DNA of 64,000 nt from a virus. Below the pieces are notes generated by a model. That model saw only the letters and a program-made list of their open reading frames with translations, was not told the origin of the DNA and ran no database searches. Of this stretch, positions 1-5,890 are shown in pieces. Position 1 is the first letter of the stretch; the number at the start of each line of letters is the position of its first letter. The stretch spans positions 1 to 64,000 of the IMG/VR virus record IMGVR_UViG_3300027513_000014. One strand, 5' to 3'. The translations under genes were made by a program, and so were the position numbers.

Positions 1-200
1 GCGATACTCACGATCATGAACCCCGGCATGTAGCTATGGTATGCACCACTGCGTCCCATCCTTTCATGCGGCAATCCCAGCTTGATCCGCTTCATGGTTT
101 CCCAGTCCCAGTCCCAGTCCCAGTCCCAGTCATCATCGTCCCATTCAGGAGTGCGCAAACTTAGCCTGCGCCTCTCCTTGTCCTCCCAGTCAGTCATCAT
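1..200 (-). CDS. partial gene, Asp-Trp repeat protein (runs off left edge)
   Basis: An open frame starts ATG-ATG at 200/197, overlaps the end of the upstream gene (stop at 190-192) and stays open to position 1, so at least 66 residues are coded and the C-terminus is missing. The visible part is charged and contains five tandem Asp-Trp pairs made by a 6-nt tandem repeat, followed by a basic segment. No family recognised. The overlapping start suggests translational coupling to the gene at 190-615. Confidence 0.5.
   Translation of the reverse strand, partial: MMTDWEDKERRRLSLRTPEWDDDDWDWDWDWDWETMKRIKLGLPHERMGRSGAYHSYMPGFMIVSI
101..130. repeat. 6-bp tandem repeat (CCCAGT)x5
   Basis: Five exact tandem copies of CCCAGT. 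On the minus strand they encode alternating Asp and Trp in the partial left-edge gene. Such a hexamer can change length in frame by slippage. Confidence 0.9.
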
Positions 201-615
201 CTTCGTCCGACTTGAACGACGTGATTTCAGCCCCGCACCCAGGGCACGTATCCTGCACCTGATAGTCCGACAGCTTGATCTGCTCGGTGCCGTTGATGCT
301 GTCGCTCTTGACCATCGAGAGATATGGCTCGGTGCGATCCTGCAGCAGCGTGGCATTAGCCAACAGCACGTTACCAAATTGCGCCATAAGCGTCTTGATC
401 ATCAGCTCCTTAGAGGCACGGTCCTTGTCGGCAAAGTTAACCCGAAGCTCCATGAAGAACGATGTCGCGGCCATGTGAAATCCTCCTGTTTGTGCGAAAT
501 AACCCGTTACTCCGAACCTGTTCAAGCTATGCCACATTGGCAAGTCCTTGAACGTGTCTGACTCCAGTAGCTCCAGCACCTCCCTGTCGAGAATGTATTT
601 CATGTGATGGGGCAT
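190..615 (-). CDS. hypothetical protein with C-terminal zinc-knuckle motif
   Basis: About 141 residues if it begins at the ATG at 613-615; the frame is open further upstream but that stretch overlaps the previous gene. The C-terminal part carries CPGCG, half of a zinc-ribbon, and ends in a run of acidic residues. There is no good Shine-Dalgarno sequence: the 18-bp palindrome at 620-637 lies 4 nt upstream of the ATG where one would be expected. A second in-frame ATG is at 601-603. Member of the leftward early operon. Function not recognised. Confidence 0.65.
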   Translation of the reverse strand: MPHHMKYILDREVLELLESDTFKDLPMWHSLNRFGVTGYFAQTGGFHMAATSFFMELRVNFADKDRASKELMIKTLMAQFGNVLLANATLLQDRTEPYLSMVKSDSINGTEQIKLSDYQVQDTCPGCGAEITSFKSDEDDD

Positions 616-619
616 TACG

Positions 620-637
620 GTTACCGTTATCGGTAAT
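620..637. repeat. 18-bp dispersed palindrome, copy 1
   Basis: GTTACCGTTATCGGTAAT. Overlaps the 3' end of the gene at 627-1286 and lies 4 nt before the ATG of the next leftward gene. Confidence 0.9.
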
Positions 638-1286
638 CGCTCATATCCACGGGGACAGGCGGCACGTTCAGGCACCCTCTGAGAAGGTTGTCCTCTTTGC
701 ACATGCTCAGCCAGCCTTGCCTGATGTCTTCAGCTTTCGAGCCAAGGTGAGCGTGATCCGTGAGGAACGTTATGACCCAGCTTCGAGGAAGCGCCTGGTG
801 GTAGATAGAAGCAGGAAGCTCGCTCTCGGAGTAATACGTCGTATCACCCATAAGGCTGGTGATGGGTGTAGACTGCATCAGAAGCGGAGCCACGAGGTTG
901 TTCATCGAGCCTGATGTGGGCATAGTCAGCACCCAATGGCCCCAGATGCGCGTGCCGTTAGGCTCTGGTATCCTGCCAGCGTTTTTCTCCTGCATCAGGA
1001 CAAGCGGGCGTTCTGCCTCATGCTGTATCCTATTGGCGAAGCGTATCGGGTCTACGGAGAGAGTACGCGCCGAGATTGCGATGCTATGAGTTACGATGGC
1101 TATGCCATCGGTGAGAAGCTCGCGTGTGAACTGCTCTAAGCTATTAAGCGCCTTGTCTAGATTGTAGCACGCCTCGTCAGCGCTTCGCTTAAAGTTACGC
1201 TGCTCGTCTTCTATCAAGTAGCGTTGCCGCTGCCACTCCTCTATGTCGGAGAGGGTAAGATTACGGGAAAACAGGGAAGGTTTCAT
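627..1286 (-). CDS. hypothetical phage protein
   Basis: 219 residues from the ATG at 1284-1286. The start is preceded on the coding strand by the leader AGGGGTTACCCACATG, a pattern shared with several other leftward genes here, and the preceding in-frame codons read through a palindrome-rich spacer, so the downstream ATG is chosen. The N-terminal third is rich in charged residues and predicted helical. No catalytic motif seen. It lies directly downstream of the MoxR-like ATPase and may work with it, which is inference from position only. Confidence 0.7.
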   Translation of the reverse strand: MKPSLFSRNLTLSDIEEWQRQRYLIEDEQRNFKRSADEACYNLDKALNSLEQFTRELLTDGIAIVTHSIAISARTLSVDPIRFANRIQHEAERPLVLMQEKNAGRIPEPNGTRIWGHWVLTMPTSGSMNNLVAPLLMQSTPITSLMGDTTYYSESELPASIYHQALPRSWVITFLTDHAHLGSKAEDIRQGWLSMCKEDNLLRGCLNVPPVPVDMSDYR

Positions 1287-1315
1287 GTGGGTAACCCCTA
1301 TTTGTTGGTTGTTAG

Positions 1316-1343
1316 GGGGTGTTACCAATAACGGTAACACCCC
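1316..1343. repeat. dispersed palindrome, copy 2, extended hairpin
   Basis: Core GTTACCAATAACGGTAAC at 1321-1338 with flanks GGGGT and ACCCC that extend the inverted repeat to 11-bp arms. It follows the stop of the AAA ATPase gene (1362) and precedes the leader of the next leftward gene. There is no T-run after it, so a terminator role is unproven. Confidence 0.85.
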
Positions 1344-1361
1344 GGAATGAGAGCGCGAGCG

Positions 1362-2474
1362 CTAGGCTGTTAGCCCATTGATGAACGTCAGCAGCTGCGA
1401 GTTGGCCATGGCCCAGCGTGCGAACGTCGTATCGCTCATAAGCTTGTGGTCACGGTCGATAGCACGCTTGGCGAACGTGATGGACAGCTCCTTGGGCATG
1501 CGATCCACGTATCTTATCACGGATGCCGCGTCCTTTTTCTCCACCAGCTTGGCGAGGTTATAGCACACCAGCATCTGCGCATCGGTGCGCTCCGGCACCT
1601 TGACGCCTGTGGGGTTAGCCACGATGTCATGATACTTCGGCATGTCCCGGCTCAGCATCAACGTCTCGAAATACTGGGCGGCTTCGGGATGGCCCATTGT
1701 CCCCGCACAAATCTCCTGCATCCCCTCGTCCATGGGGAACTCACCAATGATCTCGCCGTCCTCGATGGTCCCGCCACGGTAGCGTATCGTGGTTTGAAGT
1801 ATGTCATCCCACGCACAGGTCGAGCGTGGCGTGCAGTAAGGACGCTGCTTATCCGGCAGCTTGTCGCTCCAGACGAGGCCGGTATGCGCCATGGCGAACG
1901 CAATAGTCACCTTCAGGCGGTTCGTCCTTATCGCGTAGTCCTCCTCCCATCCTTTCGGATCATCGGTCCAGTCGATATAGGTGATACGGTTGATCATATG
2001 GTCCAGCTCTTTTGTGCTGCCTGACCGGTCTTCAGCACGATTACCTGCGAACCACACCACCCATCCGGGCGGTAGCTGATGGATGCCGAACCGGCCCACC
2101 AGAGCGCTGTCGGCAATGATCTTCTTCATATCGACATCCATCTTGTCGGCTTCCTCGATGAGTATGATCCCCCCATCGTACTCGTGGAGAAACTTCCCTT
2201 CGGCTGTCTTCCACAGGAACGGCAGGGAGAAGGTCATGATGGTTGGCTTGCCCTCCTCGTGGCGCGGCACGCCGTAACCCAGCAGGTCCATGGGGTTGGC
2301 GTTTGCACCGTTGAACCATACGAACCCGAGGTTCTTGCCGAGCAACGCGCCTATGCGCTTTGGTGCCTCGCCGATAAGAGTTGACTTGCCGCGACCGGGC
2401 GCTGACCTGATGTAGAAGGGCTTCTTGCTCTCGTACCAGATCGGCAGCCATTCATAAATGACACTGGGCTTCAT
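1362..2474 (-). CDS. MoxR-like AAA+ ATPase
   Basis: 370 residues. A Walker A motif (APGRGKST, residues 25-32) and a Walker B motif (IILIEEAD, about 103-110) are visible, followed by a typical AAA+ sensor region (WVVWFAGNR). MoxR-type ATPases act as chaperones with VWA-domain partners and are thought to remodel or activate protein complexes. A VWA/HExxH protein that fits as partner is coded at 62583-63974, the other end of the window. The start ATG at 2472-2474 has the leader AGGAGTACCCACAATG, a good Shine-Dalgarno with the conserved ACCCACAATG context. ATPase assignment is firm; the phage function is unknown. Confidence 0.88.
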   Translation of the reverse strand: MKPSVIYEWLPIWYESKKPFYIRSAPGRGKSTLIGEAPKRIGALLGKNLGFVWFNGANANPMDLLGYGVPRHEEGKPTIMTFSLPFLWKTAEGKFLHEYDGGIILIEEADKMDVDMKKIIADSALVGRFGIHQLPPGWVVWFAGNRAEDRSGSTKELDHMINRITYIDWTDDPKGWEEDYAIRTNRLKVTIAFAMAHTGLVWSDKLPDKQRPYCTPRSTCAWDDILQTTIRYRGGTIEDGEIIGEFPMDEGMQEICAGTMGHPEAAQYFETLMLSRDMPKYHDIVANPTGVKVPERTDAQMLVCYNLAKLVEKKDAASVIRYVDRMPKELSITFAKRAIDRDHKLMSDTTFARWAMANSQLLTFINGLTA

Positions 2475-2499
2475 TGTGGGTACTCCTAGTTTGGGTTTT

Positions 2500-2517
2500 A
2501 TTACCGTTATTGGTAAC
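2500..2517. repeat. dispersed palindrome, copy 3
   Basis: ATTACCGTTATTGGTAAC, between the stop of the 71-residue gene (2534) and the start of the ATPase gene (2474). Confidence 0.88.
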
Positions 2518-2533
2518 TGGTTTAGTGGTTGGT

Positions 2534-2749
2534 TCAGACGTTGCGGTCTATCCTCGCCGCATCGAGGATCGCATTGATCTCCGTATCGATGGTTTCGTTC
2601 GTACGGGGATCAGTGGCGTCGAGTGCTGCCCTGATCCGGTCAACGAGGTCGCTCGCGATCTCGTCTGGTTGCTTCAGGCGCGCTGCCAGAAACTCGATCT
2701 CGTCGCTGGCTTCTACGAGAAGCTCACGCAGGCGTCCAATGTCGGTCAT
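2534..2749 (-). CDS. small coiled-coil-like protein
   Basis: 71 residues, mostly predicted helix with regular Leu/Ile/Ala spacing and many Asp/Glu/Arg residues. The ATG has a clear Shine-Dalgarno (AGGAG, 8 nt upstream). First substantial gene of the transcript that appears to start at the promoter at 2841-2870, upstream of the MoxR-like ATPase. Function unknown. Confidence 0.75.
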   Translation of the reverse strand: MTDIGRLRELLVEASDEIEFLAARLKQPDEIASDLVDRIRAALDATDPRTNETIDTEINAILDAARIDRNV

Positions 2750-2777
2750 GGTCTTGTCTCCTACCGAGGTTAGGGGC

Positions 2778-2795
2778 GTTACCGGGAACGGTAAC
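2778..2795. repeat. dispersed palindrome, copy 4
   Basis: GTTACCGGGAACGGTAAC, in the 5' leader of the leftward operon, 50 bp downstream of copy 5. It would contain the stop codon of a possible 13-codon leader peptide. Confidence 0.9.
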
Positions 2796-2820
2796 CGGGT
2801 TCAGGGTGGATTTTAGACAT
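2779..2820 (-). CDS. possible 13-residue leader peptide
   Basis: ATG at 2818-2820 follows AGGGGAGAACT and the frame ends at a TAA inside palindrome copy 4. It sits between the promoter at 2841-2870 and the first operon gene. It could be a leader peptide whose translation affects the palindrome, or chance. The ribosome-binding site is the only evidence. Confidence 0.3.
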   Translation of the reverse strand: MSKIHPEPGYRSR

Positions 2821-2840
2821 AGTTCTCCCCTGATACTCAC

Positions 2841-2870
2841 ATGTTACCATAAACGGTAACCCTCTGTCAA
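2841..2870 (-). promoter_or_regulatory. sigma70-type promoter with palindrome in the spacer
   Basis: On the minus strand: perfect -35 TTGACA (2870-2865), 18-bp spacer, then TGG-TAACAT as an extended -10 (TAACAT 2846-2841). Palindrome copy 5 (2843-2860) fills the spacer and supplies most of the -10. This is the classic layout of an operator that excludes RNA polymerase. It would drive the leftward operon 2749 to 1. Confidence 0.65.
2843..2860. repeat. dispersed palindrome, copy 5 (operator position)
   Basis: GTTACCATAAACGGTAAC, placed between TTGACA and TAACAT of the leftward promoter. Confidence 0.9.
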
Positions 2871-2965
2871 GTTGTATTTTCATGCACGTTCTGGTTGTAT
2901 AGGGATACAGCGGGTTTTATTTGGTTTTTAATGGGTTTGTTGTGTTTGGTTATAGGTGAAATAAA

Positions 2966-2993
2966 GAGCGTGTGCCGCATGCGGCACACGCTC
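2966..2993 (-). terminator. intrinsic terminator, perfect 28-bp palindrome
   Basis: GAGCGTGTGCCGCA and its exact complement form a perfect inverted repeat. On the minus strand it is followed by TTTATTTC. It lies 18 bp after the stop of the small membrane protein gene and would end the transcript coming from 3643. Confidence 0.75.
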
Positions 2994-3011
2994 GCCGATG
3001 AGTGCGCTGAT

Positions 3012-3149
3012 TCAGCTGAAGACTGCGACACCCACGACTATACCCACGATCACGTAGAACAGCAGAGCAACAACGAACAGCCAAGCGCAGCCGCGCATGT
3101 CGTGGGGATTGTCGTCGTTCTCATAGGGCGGGAGGTTCCAGTGGCGCAT
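3012..3149 (-). CDS. small single-pass membrane protein (45 aa)
   Basis: 45 residues: a short polar N-terminus (MRHWNLPPYENDD) then one hydrophobic segment rich in Val, Ile, Phe and Leu that reaches the C-terminus. The ATG begins 2 nt after the stop of the zinc-ribbon gene, and a terminator follows, so the pair forms a short operon. The ribosome-binding site is weak, suggesting coupling. Opposite-strand reading of this stretch also yields an open frame but has no such junctions. Confidence 0.6.
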   Translation of the reverse strand: MRHWNLPPYENDDNPHDMRGCAWLFVVALLFYVIVGIVVGVAVFS

Positions 3150-3151
3150 GT

Positions 3152-3643
3152 TTAATCGCTTCGATCTCTAGATGACGATATCCAGCCATTCTTTTGGTCT
3201 AGATAGCTTGTAGGATTCCCCTCTTCATCGATGTAGTTATTATCCGCGTCGAGCAAGCGATCAAGGTCATCCCGATGCCAGCCTTTAGCTTGCTCCTCTT
3301 TAAGTCGCATGTTCACCGCTATGTCCGCCCTTATAGCTGCAGCATAATCTTCAATAGGTTGTGCGGTATCGGGCTGGCTTGCAGGTTCGGTAGGTGCTGC
3401 ACGCCTTGCACCATATCTCGCGTCAAAAGCTGCCTGAATCTCAGGGAACATCTGCCCTGACGGGTCAAACAGATTGAAATAGACAGCGGCAGACACCTCG
3501 ACGGTTTTGTAAGAATCCATTCGGCATTTGGGACATGCTTTAACCCGGATGGTATTTATAGCAGTGCGGCGGGTCTGCGTTACCACCAGCTTAGCACCAC
3601 AGTGTTTGCAATTTGTTAGACCTGGCTCATTGCGATCTGACAT
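3152..3643 (-). CDS. zinc-ribbon protein
   Basis: 163 residues. The N-terminus has CKHC then CPKC about 23 residues later, a four-Cys zinc ribbon with spacing like Ogr or NrdR-type regulators, followed by a Pro/Thr linker and a charged helical C-terminal half. A regulator or nucleic-acid adaptor role is inference from the ribbon. The ATG at 3641-3643 follows AGGTAACAG. First gene after the non-coding control region, so probably early. Confidence 0.7.
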   Translation of the reverse strand: MSDRNEPGLTNCKHCGAKLVVTQTRRTAINTIRVKACPKCRMDSYKTVEVSAAVYFNLFDPSGQMFPEIQAAFDARYGARRAAPTEPASQPDTAQPIEDYAAAIRADIAVNMRLKEEQAKGWHRDDLDRLLDADNNYIDEEGNPTSYLDQKNGWISSSRDRSD

Positions 3644-3679
3644 CTGTTACCTGACCTTTCTGCTCTCCACACTACAGCT

Positions 3680-3709
3680 TGGTCTAACATACTGAATATC
3701 AGATGTCAA
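3680..3709 (-). promoter_or_regulatory. possible promoter for the zinc-ribbon gene
   Basis: Minus-strand TTGACA at 3709-3704, with TTAGAC 16 nt downstream as a poor -10. It is 61 bp upstream of the start codon at 3643. Perfect -35 but weak -10. Confidence 0.35.
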
Positions 3710-3806
3710 TACTATCACTTGAATGCTGTAATATAGCAGCTGCTGTTATTCTATGGTTTGGGGTAATGGAGTCATAAACTTAGTGAGAGAATTTAAACGC
3801 TTAATG

Positions 3807-3820
3807 GCTCAATGGGTTAG
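3807..3820. repeat. left arm of 14-bp inverted repeat
   Basis: GCTCAATGGGTTAG; its exact reverse complement is at 4175-4188. It resembles a tRNA D-arm but no tRNA can be folded around either arm. Confidence 0.8.
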
Positions 3821-4088
3821 GGGCTTTATGATTATTCTCTAACAAAATTCTGAGAAACATAGCCATTGAGAGCAGATGTTAGATATACATATCTGTCATC
3901 TGTATACCTGTGATCTAGCAAACCGAGCCTTAGTAGTTTATATAGTAGAAAGAGAATAGAGAATATAGATATAGATAAGAAAGAAAGCCCCTAACTAGTC
4001 CCCTCCCCTAGCCTTTTAGCCCCTAAGTCCTTGTTATTGCTGTATAAATTCCTGCTCATGTAGAATTCCCCGGTAACTTTCCCCAAGA

Positions 4089-4106
4089 GTTACCGGGAAA
4101 AGTAAC
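4089..4106. repeat. dispersed palindrome, copy 6
   Basis: GTTACCGGGAAAAGTAAC. A second, overlapping inverted repeat pairs CCCGGTAACT (4069-4078) with AGTTACCGGG (4088-4097). Confidence 0.85.
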
Positions 4107-4174
4107 ATGGATGGATTTTATTCCTATGCCCAGCTTACGGCACACCTTCGACGTATGAGTGCGCGTTGTGCGCG

Positions 4175-4188
4175 CTAACCCATTGAGC
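4175..4188. repeat. right arm of 14-bp inverted repeat
   Basis: CTAACCCATTGAGC, exact reverse complement of 3807-3820, 355 bp away. Confidence 0.8.
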
Positions 4189-4223
4189 GATCAGGTGTTT
4201 TAACCGCTTAGCGTTTTGATCAT

Positions 4224-4241
4224 GTTACTTTTCCCGGTAAC
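4224..4241. repeat. dispersed palindrome, copy 7
   Basis: GTTACTTTTCCCGGTAAC in the non-coding region, preceded by TGATCAT. Confidence 0.88.
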
Positions 4242-4318
4242 TTTGAGAAATGCTAGATGTTAGATTTATGGCAAACGCACGCCGTATGAGTGCGCAGCGC
4301 GCTGCGCAAATTCATCAT

Positions 4319-4336
4319 GTTACTTTTTCCGGTAAC
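4319..4336. repeat. dispersed palindrome, copy 8
   Basis: GTTACTTTTTCCGGTAAC, the commonest exact variant (8 copies in either orientation). Confidence 0.92.
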
Positions 4337-4374
4337 TTTTTGTGTAATACTATCAAGACTTTAGGCAAATAAAA

Positions 4375-4400
4375 AGGCGGAGCGCTTTCGCGCTCCGCCT
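4375..4400 (-). terminator. intrinsic terminator
   Basis: An 11-bp stem (AGGCGGAGCGC) with a 4-nt loop; on the minus strand the stem is followed by TTTTTATTTG. Lies 8 bp after the stop of the 57-residue gene. Confidence 0.88.
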
Positions 4401-4408
4401 GATTAACG

Positions 4409-4582
4409 TTATGGTTTCGGCAAGGTATCGACAAATACCTCGTAAGAGACTTTGGGATTCAGGGTGACGTATACCTGCCACGGGTGCGCGCCGTTCGGGA
4501 ATAGCTGGTCGTACGTCTCAGCGATAGCGCGCGCTAACGCGATACGCCTTTGCTCAGTTAGTGCCTTGATATGCTCGCTCAT
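4409..4582 (-). CDS. small hypothetical protein (57 aa)
   Basis: 57 residues beginning MSEHIKAL, with a helical charged first half and a hydrophobic/aromatic second half. Strong Shine-Dalgarno CAGGAGCC ahead of the ATG at 4580-4582, and an intrinsic terminator right after the stop. It lies between two terminators with palindrome copy 9 just 23 bp upstream of its start, so it is probably transcribed on its own or by read-through. Function unknown. Confidence 0.75.
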   Translation of the reverse strand: MSEHIKALTEQRRIALARAIAETYDQLFPNGAHPWQVYVTLNPKVSYEVFVDTLPKP

Positions 4583-4605
4583 CTTTTGGCTCCTGGGTTG
4601 TGATG

Positions 4606-4623
4606 GTTACTTTTTCCGGTAAC
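4606..4623. repeat. dispersed palindrome, copy 9
   Basis: GTTACTTTTTCCGGTAAC, between the terminator at 4636-4655 and the Shine-Dalgarno of the 57-residue gene. Confidence 0.92.
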
Positions 4624-4635
4624 AGGCAAAAAAGA

Positions 4636-4655
4636 GAGGTGGCTTGCGCCACCTC
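4636..4655 (-). terminator. intrinsic terminator
   Basis: GAGGTGGC, loop TTGC, GCCACCTC. On the minus strand the stem is followed by TCTTTTTTGCC. Ends the transcript of the gene at 4679-5563. Confidence 0.88.
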
Positions 4656-4678
4656 CCGGTTCTCAATGTTTGGGATTG

Positions 4679-5563
4679 TTATCCCTTGCGCTGGCTGCGA
4701 GTCCTGCCAGCAACTGGTGCAGGCTTAAGCGCTGCATTCATCTGCGCTGGCGAGACGTTAAGCTTGCGTGCCAGTGCAAACAGTTCGTCCTGCTCTTCCT
4801 TGATGGTAATGGTCGCAATCCACTGCGAGAGTATCGCCGTTGCGTCGACCAGCGGCTTGTCCGTGCACTGAATATCAGCGTAAGGCTTCTTTCCCTCAGT
4901 GAGATTCTTCAGATGACGCACAACCATTTCAACAACCTTCTTAGCGCCTTTGGTATTCACCGGCTGGCGCATCGCGTCCATGATCTGATCGTCCGTCAAC
5001 TCGCTCGCGGTCCATGTCTCGCGTGGGATAGCGTTATTCTTTTCATCCACGTTGAAGACAGCCGGAAGGCGTGGGGCGCGAGGTGGGTTCTCTGTTGCCG
5101 CGTTATTGATGGTTTTCGCGGCTTCCAGATATGCTTCGAATTTTGACCTGGGCTTGTCCTTTGCCATGATCATGTTCTCAAACAACTTTACGATCAGGTC
5201 CATAGCGTTCTCGCCATTGAACAGCTTCTGACGCCCGAGATGATAGAAAGCGTTGATCTTGCCCACCTGTCCCTTTTCCGATCCCTTGGTTTTGGACGCC
5301 TTGCCACGTCCGGCCATCCAATCGCGATGTAGCACAGTTGTCTGAGTCTTGTCCGCATCAAGGTCCAGATATCCTTCGATCGCAGCGCGAACGATCTTCT
5401 GTGCCATGCTAGGAAGCGAATCAGCCGCCTTAAGGCCGGCCTTCTCCGCCTTGGCAACGTCCGCGCCAAGAGCTTTGATCTCCTTGCGAAGGTCATCAAA
5501 CCGTGTGTCATTGACCAGAGCGGCCGGAGCGGTGGAAGTATTCAACGTATCAACATTAGTCAT
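4679..5563 (-). CDS. hypothetical phage protein (294 aa)
   Basis: 294 residues, highly charged and largely helical, with a possible coiled coil at about 25-50 and a basic C-terminal tail (RTRSQRKG). No enzyme motif seen. It is transcribed alone, divergently from the virion gene at 5891, with palindrome copy 10 in the shared upstream region and a terminator after its stop. The basic tail could contact DNA, but this is inference. Confidence 0.7.
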   Translation of the reverse strand: MTNVDTLNTSTAPAALVNDTRFDDLRKEIKALGADVAKAEKAGLKAADSLPSMAQKIVRAAIEGYLDLDADKTQTTVLHRDWMAGRGKASKTKGSEKGQVGKINAFYHLGRQKLFNGENAMDLIVKLFENMIMAKDKPRSKFEAYLEAAKTINNAATENPPRAPRLPAVFNVDEKNNAIPRETWTASELTDDQIMDAMRQPVNTKGAKKVVEMVVRHLKNLTEGKKPYADIQCTDKPLVDATAILSQWIATITIKEEQDELFALARKLNVSPAQMNAALKPAPVAGRTRSQRKG

Positions 5564-5890
5564 TGCTTTGCTCGTTTCGTTTGATCATGCCATGTCGGCA
5601 ACTTCAGAGTAACACGTGATTGCCACGCGCTACAATATAGCTGCGGGGGAAAAGTTACTTTTAACGGTAACGCGGCTCGACCCCCACCCGTATTGGACTA
5701 GGGGGGCACCCGCCCGCCTAGGGTTCAGGGGATCGGCAAATATAGAATCAGTAAAAAACTCGTTATACCTTAATGATACCTCGAAGATACTAAACCTCCT
5801 CCCGACCAAACCCCAAAATCTCCTAGTCTCCCAGCGAATAAGCGAGTATACTCCCTCCGATACCCCTCCAATAAAAGGCAACCTTCCGTC
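5564..5890. other. divergent intergenic region
   Basis: 327 bp between the leftward gene at 5563 and the rightward gene at 5891. It contains palindrome copy 10, a minus-strand TATATT-like -10 near 5634, and several TATA-like hexamers near 5760-5840 that could serve the rightward gene, none with a good -35. The first rightward gene has only a distant AAAGG as ribosome-binding site. Confidence 0.5.
5654..5671. repeat. dispersed palindrome, copy 10
   Basis: GTTACTTTTAACGGTAAC, in the divergent region. Confidence 0.9.

Larger units (their letters stand above)
3644..4374. other. AT-rich non-coding region, candidate origin or control region
   Basis: About 730 bp without a credible gene. It holds palindrome copies 6, 7 and 8, a 14-bp inverted repeat (3807-3820 with 4175-4188), the direct repeat AGATGTTAGAT (near 3873 and 4254), and two similar blocks with GTATGAGTGCGC followed by a GCGC hairpin (near 4153 and 4284), the second and third palindromes each lying just downstream of a block. 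The density of repeats in AT-rich DNA between leftward genes would suit a replication origin or a regulator-binding region. No iteron set is clear enough to name it. Confidence 0.4.

Noticed and set aside
82-561. Rightward open frame of 159 codons at the left edge
   Set aside because: Antisense to two leftward genes; its repetitive Ser/Gln start comes from the hexamer repeat and it has no ribosome-binding site.
2895-3155. Rightward open frame of 86 codons
   Set aside because: Passes through a perfect terminator palindrome and is antisense to the better supported 45-residue membrane gene.
3800-4200. tRNA gene (D-arm-like GCTCAATGGGTTAG and CTCATAC-like loop)
   Set aside because: No acceptor stem, anticodon stem or T-arm can be paired around these fragments on either strand.
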